A stretch of 64,000 bases of DNA from Betaproteobacteria bacterium (GTDB lineage Bacteria; Pseudomonadota; Gammaproteobacteria; Burkholderiales; Rhodocyclaceae): assembly GCA_009781175.1 (NCBI GenBank), contig WQYQ01000007.1, positions 1-64,000 on the forward strand, in the 5' to 3' direction. The notes under the pieces were generated by a model, which ran no database searches, was not told the origin of the DNA, and saw only the letters and a list, made by a program, of their open reading frames with translations. Both the position numbers and the translations under genes were made by a program. Every line of letters starts with the position of its first letter. Position 1 is the stretch's first letter. Below, in pieces: positions 1 through 8,106 of this stretch.

Positions 1-1
1 A

Positions 2-106
2 AAACTCGAAGCGATCCGCTGTCTCAAGCGTTATATCGCGCGGGAGGTCTACGCTGTAATCCGGCAGCGCAACCTCCAGATCAGGCAGGTTCAAATTACC
101 TCTTGA
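2..106 (+). mobile_element. IS110-family transposase, C-terminal end (partial)
   Basis: The window opens inside a reading frame that ends at a TGA at 104-106. The visible 34 residues contain EAIRCLKRYIAREVY, which resembles the conserved C-terminal end of IS110-family (DEDD) transposases; the catalytic domains lie outside the window. Porin sequence resumes almost at once after the stop, so the right end of the element is short and the element appears to sit inside the porin gene. Family assignment rests on this short motif only. Confidence 0.6.
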
Positions 107-113
107 CCTTTAG

Positions 114-638
114 AAGGGCGTCAGTGGATTCAGCGTCGGCGTGAACTGTGACCAGGCAAACTACGGTATCGGCGCGGCCTATACATCCGTGGCTTACGGC
201 CCCAGCGCCATGGCCGACGGCACGCCTACCCCGCCCCAAACGATCCGCAACTGGGGCGTTGGCGCGCACTATGTATTTGGCGCGCTGACGGCGGTGGTGG
301 ATTTCACCGGCGTGCGCAACACGGGCAATGGCGCCCTGGTTTACCAGGGTACGGTGGGCGGGCAGTATGCCTTCACGCCGGCAATCTCGCTCGGGCTTTC
401 CTATATGTATGCGAAGGGTAACGAGGTTGTCGATAACAACCATGCCAACCAGTTCGGCGCGGTCGCGAACTACGCGTTCTCGAAGCGTACATCGGTCTAC
501 CTGTCGAGTTTTTACCAGCTTGCAAACCAGGGCGCCAACGCTCTGCTGAACGGGATTTATGCGCCGTCCACGGCGCTGGATCAATCCTCGACCAATAGGC
601 AGGCGATCGCGCGTATTGGTATGCGGACCTTCTTCTGA
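114..638 (+). pseudogene. Outer-membrane porin, truncated at the N-terminus by an insertion
   Basis: This frame encodes the last ~175 residues of a general Gram-negative porin of the Burkholderiaceae type. It shows alternating beta-strand segments, for example WGVGAHYVFGALTAVVDF and SLGLSYMYAKGNEV, and the terminal aromatic ARIGMRTFF typical of a final beta strand recognised by the BAM machinery. An in-frame TAG at 111-113 and the transposase remnant before it replace the signal peptide and the first half of the barrel (full porins are ~350-400 residues). A GTG at 141 could start a peptide, but without a signal sequence no functional porin is expected. The gene precedes the catabolic cluster and may once have served as its uptake channel; that link is inference. 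Confidence 0.75.
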
Positions 639-651
639 TGCCGTAACCCGG

Positions 652-685
652 CGCCGGCGGTGTTCAAGCACTGCCGGCGTTTTTT
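652..685 (+). terminator. Rho-independent terminator after the porin
   Basis: A GC-rich stem (CGCCGGC paired with GCCGGCG, with GTG/CAC above it and a short loop) is followed by six T residues at 680-685. It lies 13 bases after the porin stop and just before the ribosome-binding site of the next gene. Confidence 0.8.
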
Positions 686-697
686 GTGGAGGAAAAC

Positions 698-1444
698 ATG
701 AGCAAAAAACGGGTCAAGATGATCTTCCCGGTGCCATTGAGCGATGCGACGCGTGCGATGGTGGAGTCACAATTGCCGGCGGAGTTTCAGCGGCCGGATA
801 TCGAAGTGACGTTTGTGGGCGCGGGACGGGTCTCAACGCTGACCGACACTTATTACGACATGGCGATTGCCGAAATGGCCGTGATCGAGGCCGGCATGTG
901 CGCCCAGGACGAAGGATTCGACGCGGTGTGCATCAACACCGTCAGCGACTCGGGGCTCAACGCACTGCGTTCCCGTCTGCGCATTCCCGTGCTGTCTCCC
1001 GGACAAAGCGCATTTCACGTGGCCTGCATGCTCGGCCACAAGTTCACGATCCTGACCATGTGGGATCGCTGGTTCCCCTTGTACCGCAAGACCCTGCGCG
1101 AGTACGGTCTGGAGTCGCGCGTCGCATCGATTCGTGAAATCGCCGTGCCGCCCGATACTCAGGAACTGCTCACGGGCAAGGAAGATTTTGTGTTCGGCAA
1201 GCTTGAAGAGCAGGCGTTGAAGGCCATCAAGGAGGACGGCGCGGATGTGATCGTTCTGGGTTCGACGACGATGCATCAATCGCATGCCTATCTCGCGTCG
1301 CGCCTGCCGGTGCCCGTGCTCAATCCCGGCGTGATCGCCTACAAGATGTGCGAAATGTTCCTGGACCTCGGCCTCGTGCACAGCACCAAGGCTTATCCGA
1401 CGCCTAGTCAGCTGAAAGACGAGGCGTTCAGTTTTGCGCATTGA
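698..1444 (+). CDS. Asp/Glu/hydantoin racemase-family protein
   Basis: A 248-residue protein of the cofactor-independent Asp/Glu racemase superfamily (hydantoin racemase, maleate isomerase, arylmalonate decarboxylase relatives). ATG 698 is chosen because GGAGGA lies 5-8 bases upstream; the longer GTG start at 686 would include that ribosome-binding site. The first active-site cysteine appears to be C78 (AVCINTVSD). At the position of the usual second cysteine (ILGCxxM) the sequence reads VLGSTTM, so residue 189 is serine. One-cysteine members of this superfamily are often decarboxylases or act differently from racemases. Placed upstream of a StyA-like monooxygenase and a dicarboxylate-type CoA pathway, it may isomerise or process an acidic intermediate. 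Exact reaction unknown. Confidence 0.75.
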   Translation: MSKKRVKMIFPVPLSDATRAMVESQLPAEFQRPDIEVTFVGAGRVSTLTDTYYDMAIAEMAVIEAGMCAQDEGFDAVCINTVSDSGLNALRSRLRIPVLSPGQSAFHVACMLGHKFTILTMWDRWFPLYRKTLREYGLESRVASIREIAVPPDTQELLTGKEDFVFGKLEEQALKAIKEDGADVIVLGSTTMHQSHAYLASRLPVPVLNPGVIAYKMCEMFLDLGLVHSTKAYPTPSQLKDEAFSFAH

Positions 1445-1503
1445 TTGAATACAGCCTTTCGCAGCCGCCTTCATACGAATCCACAAGCCAGGAGTTTGCC
1501 ACC

Positions 1504-2730
1504 ATGCGCAAAATCACCATCATCGGGGCCGGTCATGCCGGTCTGCAATTAGGTAGCACGCTTGTCAGCCACGGCTACGACGTGACCATCGTGTCCGCGC
1601 GTACCGGCGCGGAAATCGGGGCGGGCAAGATCCTGTCGAGCCAGTCCATGTACGCGCTAGCCGTCGGCCAGGAACGCGCCGCCGGCCTCGCGTTCTGGGA
1701 TGCCGAATGTCCGCCGATCGCCGGCTTGCAGGTGAACGTCGGCAATGACGATGCCGGTGTGATGCTGAATTTCCAGACGCCGATGGCGGCCGGTCAGGCT
1801 GTCGATCAACGTATGAAGATGCCGAGGTGGATCGCTGAATTCGAACGCCGCGGCGGCAAACTGGTGATTCAGTCCGCCGGCATACCCGAACTGGAAACGT
1901 ATGCCGCCGAGAGCGATCTTGTGCTCGTCGCGGCCGGCAAGGGCGATCTCGCGTCGATGTTCCCGCGCGACGCTGAGCGCAGCCAACTTGACCGCCCGCA
2001 GCGCACGACCGCGCTGACCTATGTGCACGGAATGAAAAACCCTTCGCCGACTGGCGCCGTCGAAATCAATGGTCATCCCGGCATTGGTGAACTCGCGCAT
2101 TTCCCCGGCCTGACGCATAGCGGACCATGCCAGATCATCAACCTGGAATGCATGATCGACGGTCCGATGGACCGCTGGAGTGAAGTCAAGACGCCCGCCG
2201 ACCATTTGGCGCTGACACTCGAACTCATCCGCAAGTTTTTCCCGTGGGAAGCGGAGCGTTTCGCGGACGCCCGGCTGACCGACGACAACGCGATTCTGGC
2301 CGGACGTGTGACGCCGACAGTCCGCAAGCCGGTCGGCACACTGCCGTCGGGCCGTCATGTGCTTGGCATCGGCGATGTCTTCGTGCTCAACGACCCGATC
2401 ACCGGCCAAGGCTCGAACAATGCGAGCAAAGCGGCTACCCGGCTGCTCGCGGCGATCCTTGCACGCGAAGCGGAACCGTTCGACCGCGAGTGGATGCAGA
2501 TGATCACCGACCAGTGCTGGGATGAAATTCGCTGGGCCGCCAAGCTGGCCAATACAATGTTGCTGCCGCCGGAACCATACCTGCTGGACCTGTTTGGCGC
2601 GTGCAGTGCGTTCCCGGGTGTCGCCCGCAAACTCGCGGATGGCTTTACCGATCCCCGCACCCTGAACCCGTGGTTCTTCGACGAGGCTGAAGCAAAGAAG
2701 GTGGTCGAGGGCTGTGCCGCCATGGCATAA
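1504..2730 (+). CDS. StyA-like FAD-dependent monooxygenase (styrene/indole monooxygenase family)
   Basis: A 408-residue protein beginning with a Rossmann FAD motif (ITIIGAGHAGLQLGSTL). A second FAD-contact segment near residue 295 (VLGIGDVFVLNDPITGQGS) resembles the GD motif of group E flavoprotein monooxygenases. Length and C-terminal sequence fit StyA (about 415 residues), which uses FADH2 from a separate reductase to epoxidise styrene or indole side chains. The only flavin reductase visible nearby is at 14136-14654, far downstream and on the other strand, and could serve it. ATG 1504 follows an AGGAG site; the in-frame extension back to 1441 is not supported. It lies 59 bases after the racemase-like gene and is probably co-transcribed with it. 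Confidence 0.8.
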   Translation: MRKITIIGAGHAGLQLGSTLVSHGYDVTIVSARTGAEIGAGKILSSQSMYALAVGQERAAGLAFWDAECPPIAGLQVNVGNDDAGVMLNFQTPMAAGQAVDQRMKMPRWIAEFERRGGKLVIQSAGIPELETYAAESDLVLVAAGKGDLASMFPRDAERSQLDRPQRTTALTYVHGMKNPSPTGAVEINGHPGIGELAHFPGLTHSGPCQIINLECMIDGPMDRWSEVKTPADHLALTLELIRKFFPWEAERFADARLTDDNAILAGRVTPTVRKPVGTLPSGRHVLGIGDVFVLNDPITGQGSNNASKAATRLLAAILAREAEPFDREWMQMITDQCWDEIRWAAKLANTMLLPPEPYLLDLFGACSAFPGVARKLADGFTDPRTLNPWFFDEAEAKKVVEGCAAMA

Positions 2731-2767
2731 CACCGGTGTTCTTTTGCGCCTTGCGGCGATGCTACTT

Positions 2768-2794
2768 TGGCGCCAGCCCCGAAGGCTGGCGCCA
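2768..2794. terminator. Convergent hairpin between StyA-like gene and lysR
   Basis: A perfect 11-base inverted repeat (TGGCGCCAGCC / GGCTGGCGCCA) with a 5-base loop sits between two convergent genes. There is no long T-run on either side, so it may be a weak terminator or an mRNA 3'-end stabiliser. Confidence 0.6.
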
Positions 2795-2825
2795 TACAGG
2801 CCGGCGCGTGCCGCGCGCCCCGAAC

Positions 2826-3776
2826 TCAAACTGCGAGAGCAACCGCGTCACGCAATTCGATTCCAGTCCATACGCCGCGTAAACACAGTTCCGCGATGAG
2901 TTCGCGGATGGTCTGGCGCATCGCGAGCGATGCGGAACTGACGGGAAGCGCATTCGGCCAGCAAACGCTGGCTGGCCGCCGGATGACGGGGGCAACGATA
3001 CGGCGCATCCTGGGCCGGTCGGCCGACGCGCGCAGCGCGAGCGCCGAAGCGGGCAAAATCGTGCAGGCTGTTCCGGACTGCGCAATCGACAGCAACATGG
3101 GGAGCGAATCCACCTCCGCGACGATATTCAACGACACCTGCTCGCGAGCGAAGGTGCGTTCGAGCAGAAGCCGCAGTCCGTTCGAGACGCCCGGCGCCAC
3201 GAGCGGGACGTCAGCCAGCTCGGCCAACGCGCAGGTCCGCGAGCGCCCGGTCACGGCGCCGCCCGGCTCGCCCAGCACACAAAGCTCTTCGTCGAACACC
3301 GGCTGCGCACTGATGCCCGGCGTATTCGTATCGCGAAACAGAATGGCCAGATCGAGGCGGCCGTTGGCAAGCAACTCGTTCAGGTAGCCGCTCATGCTTT
3401 CGAAGAACTGTAGCCGGATACCGGGATAGCGCTGCCTGATACGCTCGAACATCGGCATTCCGAGGATCGACGCCATCGTCGTAGGAAACCCGACCGCAAC
3501 CGTTCCGGATTCCGCACCGACACCCTCGCGGACCTCCTGGCGCAATTGCTCCATTTGATGCAGGACGAGGCGCGCGTGCCGATACATGGCCTGCCCGGCG
3601 GCCGTCGGCTTCACGCCCTGCGAACTGCGAATGAGCAGCGGCACACCAACGTCGTTTTCCAGCTTTGCAATCTGCTGACTGAGCGACGGCTGCGCGACAT
3701 ACAGCTTTTCCGCAGCCTTGCCGAGGCTCCCATAGTCGACGATGCTCACGAAATACCGGAGTTGTCGAATGTCCAT
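2826..3776 (-). CDS. LysR-family transcriptional regulator
   Basis: A 316-residue LysR regulator. Residues 1-60 form the winged helix-turn-helix (RQLRYFVSIVDYGSLGKAAE, then QPSLSQQIAKLE), followed by a linker helix and a periplasmic-binding-like effector domain (SGTVAVGFPTTMASILGMP onward). ATG 3776 begins the canonical MDIRQLRYF; the longer frame adds ten atypical residues. It is transcribed divergently from the hydratase/dehydrogenase/CoA-transferase genes, and a LysR-type operator lies between them, so it most likely controls that operon and possibly the opposite-strand cluster. The effector is unknown. Confidence 0.9.
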   Translation of the reverse strand: MDIRQLRYFVSIVDYGSLGKAAEKLYVAQPSLSQQIAKLENDVGVPLLIRSSQGVKPTAAGQAMYRHARLVLHQMEQLRQEVREGVGAESGTVAVGFPTTMASILGMPMFERIRQRYPGIRLQFFESMSGYLNELLANGRLDLAILFRDTNTPGISAQPVFDEELCVLGEPGGAVTGRSRTCALAELADVPLVAPGVSNGLRLLLERTFAREQVSLNIVAEVDSLPMLLSIAQSGTACTILPASALALRASADRPRMRRIVAPVIRRPASVCWPNALPVSSASLAMRQTIRELIAELCLRGVWTGIELRDAVALAV

Positions 3777-3803
3777 TGGCGGAGTGCTCTGAAACCAGAA
3801 CGA

Positions 3804-3820
3804 CATAGGATACGCCTATG
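3804..3820. promoter_or_regulatory. Probable LysR-type operator (T-N11-A box)
   Basis: In the divergent promoter region (3777-3922) the sequence CATAGG-ATACG-CCTATG is a perfect 6-base inverted repeat with a 5-base centre. It contains the classical T-N11-A pattern (T3806, A3818) of LysR recognition sites. It sits 27 bases upstream of the regulator's start codon, where autoregulation and divergent activation usually take place. Confidence 0.65.
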
Positions 3821-3922
3821 GCCGGCACATTCAATCCGTATTTCCGCGGAGCAGAGCATTCACATAAAGTCGTCTCTTTCATCCAGATGGCGCCGGGCTT
3901 CCCGGCACCGGCGACGACTCCC

Positions 3923-4768
3923 ATGAGCACCTCCCTTCCTGACCTTTCTTCACAGCGGACCCAAACCGTCCGTGACATCATTTCGCCCGCCCAGGCCGCG
4001 GCGCTGGGCGCCACGCTCGAATGTCGCGAAGTCCCCCGCAGCGGCGCGCCCCTGCCGCCCATTTGGCATTGGCTGTATTTCTGGACCGCCGCGCCACAAT
4101 CAGAACTTGGAAGCGACGGGCATCCGCAGAAAGGCGGGTTCCTCCCCGACCTCGGGTTGCCCCGGCGCATGGCCGCCGGCGGCCGAATCTCCTTTGATGC
4201 ACCGCTCACGATCGGGGCCGACGCCGAGCGCGTTTCGCGCGTGATCTCGGTCGAGAACAAGGAAGGCCGCAGCGGCCGACTCGCCATCGTGACAGTCGAA
4301 CACGTGATCAAGATAGACGGCGTGAGCGCAATCCGCGAAGAACAGGACATTGTCTACCGCGAAGCTGCCCAGCCCGGTCAACCGCAGCCGAAACCGACGC
4401 CCGCGCCCGAGGGCGCCACCTGGGAACGCATTATCGAGCCGACGGAGACACTGCTGTTTCGCTATTCCGCGCTGACGTTCAACGCCCACCGCATCCATTA
4501 CGACCGCGATTACGCGCGCAACACCGAAGGCTATCCGAACCTCGTCGTCCACGGACCGCTGATCGCCACGCTGCTGCTCGACAGCGTGGCGCGCTTCGCT
4601 CCAGAAGCCGTGGTGCGAGAGTATTCATTCAAGGCCGTGCGACCGACCTTCCTCGGCCACACTTTCGCCGTCTACGGACGTCCGGCCGACGACGGCAAAT
4701 CCATTGATCTCTGGGCCAAAGACCACGAGGGCTGGTTAACAATGTCCGCCCGCGCCGTGCTTGCCTGA
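3923..4768 (+). CDS. HTD2/MaoC-type acyl-CoA hydratase (mesaconyl- or methylfumaryl-CoA hydratase-like)
   Basis: A 281-residue protein with an N-terminal FAS1-type dehydratase half and a C-terminal hot-dog half. The C-terminal half carries the hydratase signature FNAHRIHYDRDYARNTEGYP followed by LVVHGPLIATLLL. This architecture is that of mesaconyl-C4-CoA and 3-methylfumaryl-CoA hydratases, which add water to branched C5 unsaturated CoA esters. ATG 3923 was chosen by family length; no strong ribosome-binding site is visible and an upstream ATG at 3887 is possible. It is first in a plus-strand operon with an acyl-CoA dehydrogenase and a CoA-transferase, consistent with a CoA-ester pathway ending in the CitE-type lyase encoded opposite. 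Confidence 0.8.
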   Translation: MSTSLPDLSSQRTQTVRDIISPAQAAALGATLECREVPRSGAPLPPIWHWLYFWTAAPQSELGSDGHPQKGGFLPDLGLPRRMAAGGRISFDAPLTIGADAERVSRVISVENKEGRSGRLAIVTVEHVIKIDGVSAIREEQDIVYREAAQPGQPQPKPTPAPEGATWERIIEPTETLLFRYSALTFNAHRIHYDRDYARNTEGYPNLVVHGPLIATLLLDSVARFAPEAVVREYSFKAVRPTFLGHTFAVYGRPADDGKSIDLWAKDHEGWLTMSARAVLA

Positions 4769-4799
4769 CACACACCCTTCATTCACCGGAATTCACCTC

Positions 4800-5960
4800 A
4801 TGAACACTGTAACCGACCCGTACCAGGACATCCGCGAAGCCGTGCGCGACCTATGCAATCAGTTTCCCGCCGAATACTTCCGGAAGGTCGACGAAGAGCG
4901 CGGCTATCCCGAAGCCTTCGTCGACGCGCTGACCCAGGCCGGATGGCTCGCGGCCCTGATTCCGCAGGAATACGGCGGCTCCGGCCTCGGCCTGACCGAA
5001 GCCTCGGTGATCATGGAAGAAATCAACCGCAGCGGCGGTAACTCGGGCGCCTGTCATGGCCAGATGTACAACATGGGCACGCTGCTGCGGCACGGCTCGC
5101 CGGAGCAAAAAGCGCTCTACCTGCCGAAAATCGCATCGGGCGAACTGCGTCTGCAATCGATGGGCGTCACCGAGCCGACTACCGGCACCGACACCACGAA
5201 GATCAAGACGAGCGCCGTGCGCCAAGGCGACCGCTACGTCGTGAACGGCCAGAAGGTCTGGATCTCGCGTATCCAGCACTCCGACCTGATGATCCTGCTC
5301 GCGCGAACCACGCCGCTTTCCGACGTGAAGAAGAAGAGCGAAGGCATGTCCATTTTTATCGTGGACCTGCACGAGGCGATCGGCAAGGGCATGACCGTGC
5401 AGCCGATCCCCAACATGGTCAACCACGAGACCAACGAACTGTTCTTCGACAATCTGGAGATTCCCGTCGAGAACCTGATCGGCGAAGAGGGCAAGGGCTT
5501 CAAATACATTCTCGACGGCCTGAACGCCGAGCGCACGCTGATCGCGGCGGAATGCATCGGCGACGGCTACTGGTTCGTCGACAAGGTCTCGCAGTATGTC
5601 AAGGATCGCATTGTGTTCGGGCGCCCCATCGGGCAGAACCAGGGGGTCCAGTTCCCGATCGCGCGCTCATTCATCAACGTCGAAGCGGCCAGCCTGATGC
5701 GCTTCGAGGCCGCGCGCCGTTTCGATGCCCATGAGCCGTGCGGCGCCCAGGCGAACATGGCGAAGCTGCTCGCCGCGGACGCATCATGGGAAGCCGCGAA
5801 CGCCTGCTTGCAGTTCCACGGCGGCTTCGGCTTCGCCTGCGAGTACGACGTCGAGCGCAAGTTCCGCGAAACGCGTCTGTATCAGGTCGCGCCGATCTCG
5901 ACGAACCTGATTCTCTCTTATGTCGCCGAGCATATCCTCGGTCTGCCCCGCTCGTTCTGA
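4800..5960 (+). CDS. Acyl-CoA dehydrogenase
   Basis: A 386-residue flavoenzyme with the usual three acyl-CoA dehydrogenase regions: an N-terminal helical part (LIPQEYGGSGLGLTEA), the middle beta domain (MGVTEPTTGTDTTKIKT, then VNGQKVWISRIQHSD), and the C-terminal helical domain. The C-terminal domain contains FHGGFGFACEYDVERKFRETR; a glutamate here is the candidate catalytic base. It introduces an alpha-beta double bond into an acyl-CoA and passes electrons to ETF. The start at 4800 is 31 bases after the hydratase stop. Beside a C5-type hydratase and a CoA-transferase it could act on methylsuccinyl-CoA or a related branched ester; that specificity is inference. Confidence 0.9.
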   Translation: MNTVTDPYQDIREAVRDLCNQFPAEYFRKVDEERGYPEAFVDALTQAGWLAALIPQEYGGSGLGLTEASVIMEEINRSGGNSGACHGQMYNMGTLLRHGSPEQKALYLPKIASGELRLQSMGVTEPTTGTDTTKIKTSAVRQGDRYVVNGQKVWISRIQHSDLMILLARTTPLSDVKKKSEGMSIFIVDLHEAIGKGMTVQPIPNMVNHETNELFFDNLEIPVENLIGEEGKGFKYILDGLNAERTLIAAECIGDGYWFVDKVSQYVKDRIVFGRPIGQNQGVQFPIARSFINVEAASLMRFEAARRFDAHEPCGAQANMAKLLAADASWEAANACLQFHGGFGFACEYDVERKFRETRLYQVAPISTNLILSYVAEHILGLPRSF

Positions 5961-5976
5961 TAAGGACATTCCAGGC

Positions 5977-7155
5977 ATGCGCCCCCTCGAAGGAATCAAG
6001 GTCATCACGTTCGAACATGCGATTTCCGCGCCGTTCTGCACGCGCCAGCTCGCCGATCTCGGCGCCCGCGTCATCAAGGTCGAACGCCCCGGCACCGGCG
6101 ACTTCGCACGCAACTACGACGAACGCGTGCACGGCCTCGCATCGCACTTTGTGTGGACGAACCGCTCGAAAGAGAGCATGACGCTCGACGTCAAGCAGGC
6201 CGACGCGCAGGAAATCGTCCATCGACTACTGGCCGACGCCGATGTATTCGTGCAGAACCTCGCTCCAGGCGCCACGCAGCGCCTCGGGCTGGACTACGCG
6301 TCCCTGCGGGCGCGCTACCCGAAACTCATCGTCTGCGACATCTCCGGTTATGGGCTTGACGGCCCTTACCGCGACAAGAAAGCCTACGATCTCCTCATTC
6401 AAAGCGAGTCGGGCTTTCTCAGCATCACCGGCGGGGAAGACGAGCCCGCCAAGGCCGGCTGTTCCATCGCCGACATCGCCGCGGGTATGTATGCGTATAC
6501 GAACATACTCGCGGCGCTGATCGAGCGCGGCAAAACGGGGCGCGGCCGCCACATCGACATCTCGATGCTGGAGAGCATGGTCGAGTGGATGAGCTATTCA
6601 CTGTACTACGCGATCGATGGGCAGACGCCGCCGAAACGCACCGGCGCGGCGCACGCGACGATCTATCCCTACGGCCCGTTCAAGGCTGGCGACGGGAAGA
6701 GCGTCATGCTCGGTCTTCAGAACGAGCGCGAATGGAAGAATTTCTGTGCGACCGTGATCCAGCAACCGGACCTCGCGGACGACGACCGCTTTCGCTCGAA
6801 CAGCCGCCGTGTCGAAAACCGCACGATCCTCAGTCACCTCATCGAGGAAGCGTTCGCCACACTCACGGCGCATCAGGTCATCGAACGTCTTGAGGAGGCA
6901 AAGATTGCCAATGCCAATATGAACGACATGCGTGCTCTCTGGGCCCACGAGCAGCTCGCCGCGAGAAACCGCTGGACCCGGATCGCTACGCCGGCAGGCG
7001 CCGTTCCCGCCCTCTATCCGCCTGGCGTCACTCCGGATGACGCACCGCGCATGGACCCGGTTCCGGCGCTCGGTCAGCACACTGACGCGATCTTGCGGGA
7101 ACTTGGGTACGCCGTGGATCGCATCGAGGCGATGCATCGAAGCTGCGCTGTTTGA
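5977..7155 (+). CDS. CaiB/BaiF class III CoA-transferase
   Basis: A 392-residue family III CoA-transferase. The N-terminal motif GIKVITFEHAISAPFCTRQLADLGA is typical of the family but glutamate replaces the first conserved residue. The catalytic aspartate lies in the SGYGLDGPYRDKKAYDLLIQ region (the D of AYDLLIQ). GGEDEPAKAGCSIADIAAG follows. It moves CoA between carboxylic acids through an aspartyl-CoA intermediate. ATG 5977 has AAGGA upstream; the extension to 5920 overlaps the dehydrogenase. It probably activates the organic acid that the dehydrogenase and hydratase then process. Confidence 0.9.
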   Translation: MRPLEGIKVITFEHAISAPFCTRQLADLGARVIKVERPGTGDFARNYDERVHGLASHFVWTNRSKESMTLDVKQADAQEIVHRLLADADVFVQNLAPGATQRLGLDYASLRARYPKLIVCDISGYGLDGPYRDKKAYDLLIQSESGFLSITGGEDEPAKAGCSIADIAAGMYAYTNILAALIERGKTGRGRHIDISMLESMVEWMSYSLYYAIDGQTPPKRTGAAHATIYPYGPFKAGDGKSVMLGLQNEREWKNFCATVIQQPDLADDDRFRSNSRRVENRTILSHLIEEAFATLTAHQVIERLEEAKIANANMNDMRALWAHEQLAARNRWTRIATPAGAVPALYPPGVTPDDAPRMDPVPALGQHTDAILRELGYAVDRIEAMHRSCAV

Positions 7156-7182
7156 ACCAACCACTTTAAACCGCGACAGCAA

Positions 7183-7214
7183 GCGCTTTGGCATCGCAAC
7201 AGCCGTCAAAGCGC
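7183..7214. terminator. Convergent hairpin between CoA-transferase and CitE-type gene
   Basis: GCGCTTTG at 7183-7190 is complementary to CAAAGCGC at 7207-7214, with a 16-base loop. It lies in the 66-base gap between two convergent genes. The position suggests a shared transcription end; there is no T-run. Confidence 0.4.
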
Positions 7215-7221
7215 AATTGCA

Positions 7222-8106
7222 TCACGCTTTTCGGCGCACGGCAGCATCCAATGCAAGCAATTGCTGCGCACGCAGCAGCACCGGCCTGTCGATCATCTTG
7301 CCATCCAGCACGATTGCCCCCGCCGATGCCTTGCTTGCCGCCTCGACAACTCGCGTGGCCCAACGCAACTCCTGTTCACCGGGGCGATAACACCGATGGA
7401 CGGCCTCGATCTGCTTCGGGTGAATGCATAGCTTCGCGCCAAAGCCTTGCCGCTTGCCATTCGCCGCGTCACATTCAAGTCGATCCGTGTCGTTAATATC
7501 CGGCGTGACGCCGTCAACCGGCACTTCAATACCCGCGACGCGGGAAATCAATGCGAGTTGCGCGCGATAGTAATTCAGAGCTTCGCCGTCGTCACTCATG
7601 CCCATCTCAGCGATAAAGTCGAGCGTGCCGAATAACAGGCGCGTGACGCATGGCGCCCTCGCGATCTCCATCGCGTTCCACATGCCAGCCGCGCTTTCGA
7701 TCAGCGGGAAAACCGGGATGCTGCGGCGCGCGCGCGAGACTATCTCAGCGACGTCGGCTGCCTGCTCAGCCTTCGGCAGCACAATGCCCGCCACGCCATC
7801 GAGCGCGCCGAGCTTTGCATCCTGCTCAAACCACGGCGTGGTCCTCCCGTTGATGCGCACCAACACCGGGTGTCTGCGCGACACCCAGTTCGCAACATGT
7901 TCGCGCGCCGCGTCCTTCGCCGCGGGCTCCACTGCGTCCTCGAGATCGATTATGACCGCGTCGGCACCGCTTTCGAGCGCGCGCTCGAAGCGCTCGGGGC
8001 GGCTCCCCGGCACAAACAGAAACGACTGAGGGGAAAACGCGGCTGTGGCGGTGTTATCGTCGGATGCCGGCGCCGCCCTCTCAGCTTGCCGATCATCCTC
8101 AATCAT
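7222..8106 (-). CDS. CitE-type HpcH/HpaI-family lyase (malyl/citramalyl-CoA lyase-like)
   Basis: A 294-residue TIM-barrel protein of the CitE group. Signatures are SFLFVPGSRPERFERAL, ADAVIIDLEDAVEPAAKDAAR, FPLIESAAGMWNA, LLFGTLDFIAEMG and GFGAKLCIHPKQIEAV; the acidic residues of the second and third are the usual Mg2+ ligands. Such enzymes cleave or hydrolyse malyl-, methylmalyl- or citramalyl-CoA. With the HTD2 hydratase and CoA-transferase opposite, it completes a set like that for itaconate/mesaconate breakdown to acetyl-CoA and pyruvate. It is last in the minus-strand cluster, and its ATG overlaps the cupin stop (ATGA). Confidence 0.85.
   Translation of the reverse strand: MIEDDRQAERAAPASDDNTATAAFSPQSFLFVPGSRPERFERALESGADAVIIDLEDAVEPAAKDAAREHVANWVSRRHPVLVRINGRTTPWFEQDAKLGALDGVAGIVLPKAEQAADVAEIVSRARRSIPVFPLIESAAGMWNAMEIARAPCVTRLLFGTLDFIAEMGMSDDGEALNYYRAQLALISRVAGIEVPVDGVTPDINDTDRLECDAANGKRQGFGAKLCIHPKQIEAVHRCYRPGEQELRWATRVVEAASKASAGAIVLDGKMIDRPVLLRAQQLLALDAAVRRKA

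Noticed and set aside
1657..2829. Long minus-strand frame opposite the StyA-like gene
   Set aside because: Antisense shadow in high-GC DNA; arginine/histidine-rich composition with no domain, and it overlaps a well supported gene.
3211..4350. 379-codon minus-strand frame overlapping lysR and the hydratase
   Set aside because: It spans the divergent promoter and two real genes in other frames and has no recognisable domain.
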